NCBI GenBank assembly: GCA_003313425.1
Contig: NHZP01000012.1
Location: 1,426,001-1,490,000, forward strand
DNA from: Pseudopyrenochaeta lycopersici
Lineage: Eukaryota; Ascomycota; Dothideomycetes; Pleosporales; Pseudopyrenochaetaceae
Length of the DNA: 64,000 nt
Direction: 5' to 3'
Shown here: positions 59,223 through 64,000 of the stretch, piece after piece
How positions within the stretch are numbered: the first letter of the stretch is position 1
Layout of the letters: every line of letters starts with the position of its first letter
Notes under the pieces: model-generated
What the model was told of the DNA's origin: nothing
Seen by the model: the letters and a program-made list of their open reading frames with translations, nothing else
Databases searched by the model: none
Program-made: the position numbers and the translations under genes

Positions 59223-61696
59223 ATGGGCATATCCTATCGTGGACGACCCAGCAAGGGCTGTGAGCCTTGTCGGGCACGGAAAGTGAAGGTATGTCATATA
59301 GCCCATCTCTACGTTGGACCCCCACCCCTGCATGTGTCCTATTTCATTTGTCGAACTCGATAGGCCTTCAATCAAGGTTGATTGTGTTGAACGATGTAAT
59401 GTTGACTCTTCAAAACAGTGCGATGAAACAAAACCGGTCTGCAGTCGCTGTAGCAAATCGAACCACGACTGTAAGTATCGGGACCAGGCAGACTTGCTCT
59501 TCCGAAATCAAACTGCTTTTGCGGCTCAAAGAGCCGAGGAATCGTGGAGAAAGAGATCCAAATCTCATAAACGCACATTCAGCGAGAGCTTCCTCAGCAC
59601 CACGTCTCCTCCAAGCGAAAAGTTATCTCCCCCTAGTAGTAGCCATCAGCGTTCAATCAGCCACAGCCATGACAATCATCGGTCTGGAATGAGTCATTCA
59701 GAGTATGGGCAGAGTTTTCGCGTATACAATGGAGCTGCGTCGACACTGACCCTCGGGAATATGACTACGGCCCTACAAGCCAAGCCAGACCTTTGCCGCT
59801 TAGCTTACGAACGGTTCATTTACGACTTCGTTTCTCCTCAGACTCCAAATAAGTCACCGGAAGAGCCCTCGGATGCTCTCTGGACTTTCATTCCGACTTT
59901 ATATCAGAACGCTAGCGAAGATTCATGTATAGTAACCGTTGTTAACGCTGTCGCTTACATCAACTTCAACAATCGATGCAACGTGCCACAAGCGAAGACG
60001 CTGGCAGAGGACTGCTTAGGGAAGGCATTTACTTTGTTGGCAAAAGCCATTGCGGACAAGAAGCTAGCAGCTACGAATGAAGCATTGTGCTCTGTATATC
60101 TGATGGGCATTTACGAGGTATGAATAAAGTTCTTACGTACTTGGAGAGGTTCTCACTCTTGCGTTATAGAAACTTACTGCTCAAGAATGCAATGGCACAT
60201 TCAGTGCACACCAAGACGGTGCAACTGCCCTACTTCAGCTTCGTTCTATTGAGCAATACTACAGCGATCCAGTTGCTGCTAAGCTTTATGAGGTGGAGTA
60301 CGCCCGGATGGCAACATCGTTTTCTCTCATGGCTGTAGTTAACCATCACTCACAGCTGATCTTCTGGCAACAGCTTCTCTGCAATTTACAAGCTGGGAAA
60401 CGCCCGCCACCCCCTATGGCAGACGTTGTGTGTGCTCAGCGGTATCTGCCGAAAATTTACAGCAACTCCAATGTCTTCGTTATAAACTTAATCTGGAGAG
60501 AAGCAATGCTACATGCCAAATGGCATGAGATGAAGCAAAGCGATAGCCCTCCTAACGCTCGTGTAGACCTCCAAGAGCTTTTGCAAACGGCTCTTGATCT
60601 AGACGGCGAGTTCCAAGCTTGGGAGACGACGATCCCGCCAGCATGGAGGTACCAGTTGGAACCTAACACACCAGAAACCCGCTCAACTTACGATGCAAAG
60701 TGGCAAAAGTTGGTGCTCGGAAGCAGAGGGGCGCCTGAGGAGATCCACTCTTATTCGAGCCTGAAGATGTGTTGGGTTTGGGGTTTCTATCGGACATCTC
60801 GAATCTTCCTGTTACGTGACTTGCTCGAAATTCTGAACTGGATGTTTAGGCTCCCCGAACCGGACCCTTTTGGTTCTCAAGTGGGCTTGATGCATGACGA
60901 AACAGGTCCTTCTGGGGTACCAAATAAGCTCAATATCATCGACCTAGACAACATGGCACTTCGAGTTCGCCATTCATTTGCCACTGTCCACATGGTCAAC
61001 ATTATCGAGAAAAGTTGCTCCGCCATCTTGGGCAATTTCACTGTCCCAATGTACTCGAAATCGTGTGAAGATGTAGCAGGGATACGAGGATATGTTTGTC
61101 TGTGGGCATTGGGCACCATGGACGCTGTTCTCGGGTCTGGTTTGGTGCCAGATTTGCGTGCACCGAACAGTCCACCTGACACTGGTCACCCTTCACCACA
61201 GAGCTCAACACCGCCTCGAGCCGCCGACTTTGCGCCTGAAACTACGGTGTCATTCAACGCGCCGCCACAGTACATATCACCAGTATTCGGCAGTGCGTCT
61301 ACTCCAGCCTCGCACTGGACCGACTTTCCGAATGCGCCCCCTACGCCTAGAACTGGCCAACATCTACAGCAACATCTCGAGTTTACACCGATCCGTCAAA
61401 CACCAAGCGTCACCCAATCCACGGCAACATCAGTCTTTGCAAACACGACAAATAAGCACCACGTCTGCGATTCCAGCCCCGCGCATCCATACGACTTTCC
61501 GGTCAATTTGCCCACGCTCGACTTCAACATTACGAAGCCGAAGAAGATTGACATAGCAGCTAGACGAGAATGGCTTAATAGTATGCTGTACTACATCGGC
61601 ACGGAGCTCGGGATTAAGAAAGCGCTCTACGTCCCGCTCACAGAAGGCTACATGCCCATTGTCAAGCCGAGCGTAGACAGTATCTTGGGTCGATGA
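59223..61696 (+). CDS. Zn2Cys6 transcription factor
   Basis: Fungal zinc-cluster regulator. Three exons, 59223-59288, 59419-60117 and 60170-61696, give 763 residues. The DNA-binding cluster at residues 13-40 is C-x2-C-x6-C-x6-C-x2-C-x6-C (CEPCRARKVKCDETKPVCSR and on to DC), interrupted after Lys22 by the 130-base first intron, a position seen in other fungal zinc-cluster genes. A Ser-rich linker follows. From about residue 115 there is the helical regulatory region usual in this family (PDLCRLAYERFIYDFVSPQT, later ECNGTFSAHQDGATALLQLR and the ARMATSFSLMAVVNHHSQ region). The tail is Pro/Ser/Thr-rich. It is the nearest regulator to the ligase-acyltransferase-oxidase block and may control it; that is inference from proximity. 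Confidence 0.88.
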
Positions 61697-62027
61697 AGAT
61701 GCTCGATCAATATGCGATCGCCTCTGAGCAATACCAATAATGAAGAGGCTGGAAGAATTGAATTCAACGCCCTACCTGTTGAGGAAACGTAGTCAGGTGG
61801 TAACGAAACTTGAGGCGTTTGCAGGTTGCAGGAGGGTGTTGGCCCCAATCTAATATCACTTGGGGCAGACTGGGGGAGTAAGGTTGATGGGATACTGTAC
61901 ATTTAGAGACATGGCTACATGTCCGCCAGTTGCACCTGTTGATTTTCTCTAGAATGAATTATGAGTCTGACGAAGCCTCCCAAGAACCCCATCTATGATG
62001 CAGCGAGGGAGAGAAGTTGGGATAGGG
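61697..62027. other. Convergent 3' intergenic region
   Basis: 331 bases between the 3' ends of the zinc-cluster and ethanolamine cytidylyltransferase genes. Nothing recognised. Confidence 0.4.
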
Positions 62028-63818
62028 TTAGAGGCCAAATTGCCCCTCAACCTCCTTCCTCCTCTGCTCCCTCTCCAGCTCCTGCCTGAGCTTCTCCACC
62101 TCCTCCCCAACGCCCTTTTCCCCCTTTTTCCTCTGCCTCTCCTCGTACAGCGCCCTGCCCTTCATGATTCTCGCTACAATTTCAGCAGCATTGACATTTT
62201 GGAATTCGTGGTTAGCGATTTCGCGGTAAATGTTCAAGGCCTTGGGGACAGCATAGGGGTCGTAGGTCAGGGGCATGAAGGCGGTTATGCCGTGGTAGAC
62301 GAGGGGGAGGGAATTACCAGTGGCGGTAGTGGATGGGATGGTGGGGTTCTGGGGGGTATTGTAGGGGAGGGTTAGGAGGAAGGCTTTGCTGAGGGAGAAG
62401 GGGGCACCGAAGATGGCAGCGTGGATGTACTGGTTGTGTGCGTGTCAGTGTTGGGGAAAAAAAAAGGGGGGGGGGGGGGGGGAATGGGGGATGAGGAGGA
62501 GACGGCTTACTTTACACTGCAGGGCGCAGAGGCCGCGCTCAAAGATGTTCATGATGGGGTAGTTGATGCCTTTCCAGTGGTTGATGACTTCGTCCTCGTG
62601 GATACCAGCGACCAGGAAAACTGGGCCGTAGTCTTCGCCGGCCGTGTCTATGCGCTCCTTCTTGGCGGCTTCGGTGTACCAGCCGCGGTCCCTTGCAGCA
62701 GCCTCTTCCGATTGGGTGACCTGGCGCAGGAACTCGATGTGACCGGAGGAGAACAGATCCCAGCCTCCGTCGACGTAGACGACGACCTGGCCTGGCTTGA
62801 GGCCCTTGCCTTGGACGAGCTGATGGAACTTGCCCTTTTCTTCTTTGACGGGGCCGACGGCGGGCGAGGCGGGCGAGTCCTGGCGGTTGGCGGCAGGGCG
62901 GTGTTCGCCAGTGGTACTGCTGGTGGTGGTCCTGCGCAGCTTTGCGGGTCGCGAAGCATGCCAGTACCACACGTCGCAGCCGGGGGCACGGCCAGTCTCG
63001 TCGGTGGCATAGTCTTTGATGCGCTGCAGCATGGCTTGGCCAGTCTCCAGGCGCTCAGCCTCTCCGCCCGGGCCCTCGTCGCCGGACAGGCGCTTCTCGA
63101 GCGAGTGGATGAAGTGCGACTTGGTGCAGAGCAGCATGCGGCCGACGAGGTCGGTGGTGGAGATGCCCGGGGTGCGCTTGACCACCTTGAAGCGCTGGGC
63201 GGCCTTGACGTAGCGGTAGCAGTCCTTGCCGTCGCTGTCCGAGGTGATGTCATCGCCGTGGACGACGTAGTGGCAGCCGTAGTGGGAGATCCAGGGGAGC
63301 GAGGTGACGTAGGGGGCCCTGGGGATGGCCTTGGTGGCCCATCGGCAGGCCTCGACGGCCATGACACTGGCACAGTCAGTCAATGTTGGTGGGGGAGGGC
63401 GCCGGTGGGGGGGGAGGTTGCGCACCGCTCGTCCAGGCGCATCACCGTGGGGCCCTTGTTCTCGAGGATGGCCTCGTCCGAGTGGACGCCAACGAGCAGC
63501 TCGGAGCCCAGCTGGCGGGCCTGCAGCATGGCGCCGGCATGTCCTGGTGGTGAGGTGAGCCGCGAGCTCTACAGCATGGCCGAGCGTGGACACGGGCGAG
63601 AAGGAGCAGCAGGCGTACCGTGGTGGGCAAAGTCAAAGCAGCCGTCGACCCAGATGCGGTCGCGCGAGACTGGAACATCGTCCTGGGGATCCACGGGCCA
63701 GAGGCCGCCCGAGGGAATCCACTCTCCCTGCCTCGTGTGGTCAGCGGCTATTGGGGGAGGGAGGGAGGGAGGGGCGGGGCGGGGCGGGGCGCACCTTTGC
63801 GCTCTGTCTGCGCTGCAT
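62028..63818 (-). CDS. ECT1: Ethanolamine-phosphate cytidylyltransferase (ECT)
   Basis: Makes CDP-ethanolamine from CTP and phosphoethanolamine in the Kennedy pathway. Five exons, 63818-63795, 63727-63619, 63543-63426, 63366-62511 and 62429-62028, give 502 residues. There are two nucleotidyltransferase folds, the hallmark of ECT: the first with WVDGCFDFAHHGHAGAML (about 33-50) carrying HHGH, and the second with YVDGGWDLFSSGHIEFL (about 281-297), where the HXGH motif is degraded to SSGH. KRTPGISTTDLVGR (about 147-160) is the RTxGISTT signature of the first domain. The C-terminal 30 residues are a charged helix (EEVEKLRQELEREQRRKEVE). The first intron is G/C-repeat-rich and the fourth contains a C17 run on the coding strand. 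The tiny first exon (MQRRQSAK) is inferred from frame and splice sites. Confidence 0.9.
62457..62482 (-). repeat. A9-G17 homopolymer run inside an ECT1 intron
   Basis: Nine A then seventeen G on the plus strand, read as C17T9 on the coding strand, within the 81-base fourth intron and upstream of its acceptor. It probably acts as an extreme polypyrimidine tract. Length calls in such runs are unreliable. Confidence 0.85.
63753..63789 (+). repeat. G-run array in ECT1 intron 1
   Basis: Consecutive runs of three to five G separated by single A or C bases, ending in tandem GGGGC units, fill most of the 67-base first intron on the strand opposite to the coding one. The pattern meets the usual definition of a G-quadruplex-forming sequence. 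Confidence 0.75.
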
Positions 63819-64000
63819 GGCGTAGGATGGGCAAGGCAGTGATGGCAGCGAACGTCTGGCGGCGACGTGAGGTCGGGCGAGGTTGCAGACAGGGGTGCGG
63901 CTGCAACACCACATCACTGGCCGACCACCAGTCGCCTCCGGGCGCCAGTGTGCCAGCGCGCCAGACTCTGTTCCTGCGTCGGGATGGGCCTCATTGGTGT
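63819..64000. other. ECT1 upstream region, cut by window end
   Basis: GC-rich promoter side of ECT1. No element recognised. Confidence 0.35.

Noticed and set aside
62648..63373. 241-codon Pro/Ser/Thr-rich open frame on the minus strand
   Set aside because: A shadow of ECT1 in another phase; its composition follows from the GC-rich coding sequence.

Overview
The window is nuclear DNA of a filamentous ascomycete. Genes are split by short introns (mostly 46 to 60 bases) with GT(A/G)-AG ends, and they encode typical fungal families: an endosulfine, a GAF hybrid histidine kinase, an MHYT-domain protein, a DUF1996 secreted protein, a Zn2Cys6 regulator, a rhodopsin-like 7TM protein and a pectin methylesterase. 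Family content and gene layout suggest a plant-associated member of the Dothideomycetes, possibly Pleosporales; that placement is inference. I see 20 protein-coding genes with defensible exon structures, one probable gene relic, and several gene-poor gaps of 1 to 3.5 kb. All exon joins below were checked by reading frame, not by transcript data.

Layout. 1-7.2 kb: igo1 (endosulfine) and a large GAF hybrid histidine kinase. 7.8-11.3 kb: a divergent pair made of quinate/shikimate dehydrogenase and quinate permease, a partial quinate-utilisation module. 11.9-12.9 kb: secreted DUF1996 protein. 15-17.2 kb: a TCP11/Sok1-type protein. 20.7-24.4 kb: choline-phosphate cytidylyltransferase and the CIA1 WD40 protein. 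24.9-27.7 kb: MHYT-domain membrane protein. 30.7-34.1 kb: an unrecognised protein divergent from a mitochondrial ACOT9-type thioesterase. 34.7-35.1 kb: a tiny Cys/Tyr-rich protein. 37.1-40.2 kb: delta-aminolevulinate dehydratase and a 7TM rhodopsin-domain protein. 42.5-46.7 kb: pectinesterase, a small predicted mitochondrial protein and a dienelactone hydrolase. 47.4-61.7 kb: AMP-dependent acyl-CoA ligase, HXXXD acyltransferase, acyl-CoA oxidase and a Zn2Cys6 regulator. 62-63.8 kb: ethanolamine-phosphate cytidylyltransferase.

How the genes fit together. Much of the window is housekeeping: haem, cytosolic Fe-S assembly, and both CDP-alcohol branches of phospholipid synthesis. Two neighbourhoods look functionally grouped. 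One is the quinate pair, whose dehydrogenase ends in SRL, a possible peroxisomal signal. The other is the 47-62 kb block, where the ligase and the acyl-CoA oxidase both end in AKL (canonical PTS1), with an acyltransferase between them and a zinc-cluster regulator downstream. Twin CGG-N7-CCG palindromes lie about 0.9 kb upstream of that regulator. This block is my best candidate for an undescribed system, a small peroxisomal acyl-modification pathway, but co-function is inference from adjacency and targeting signals only.
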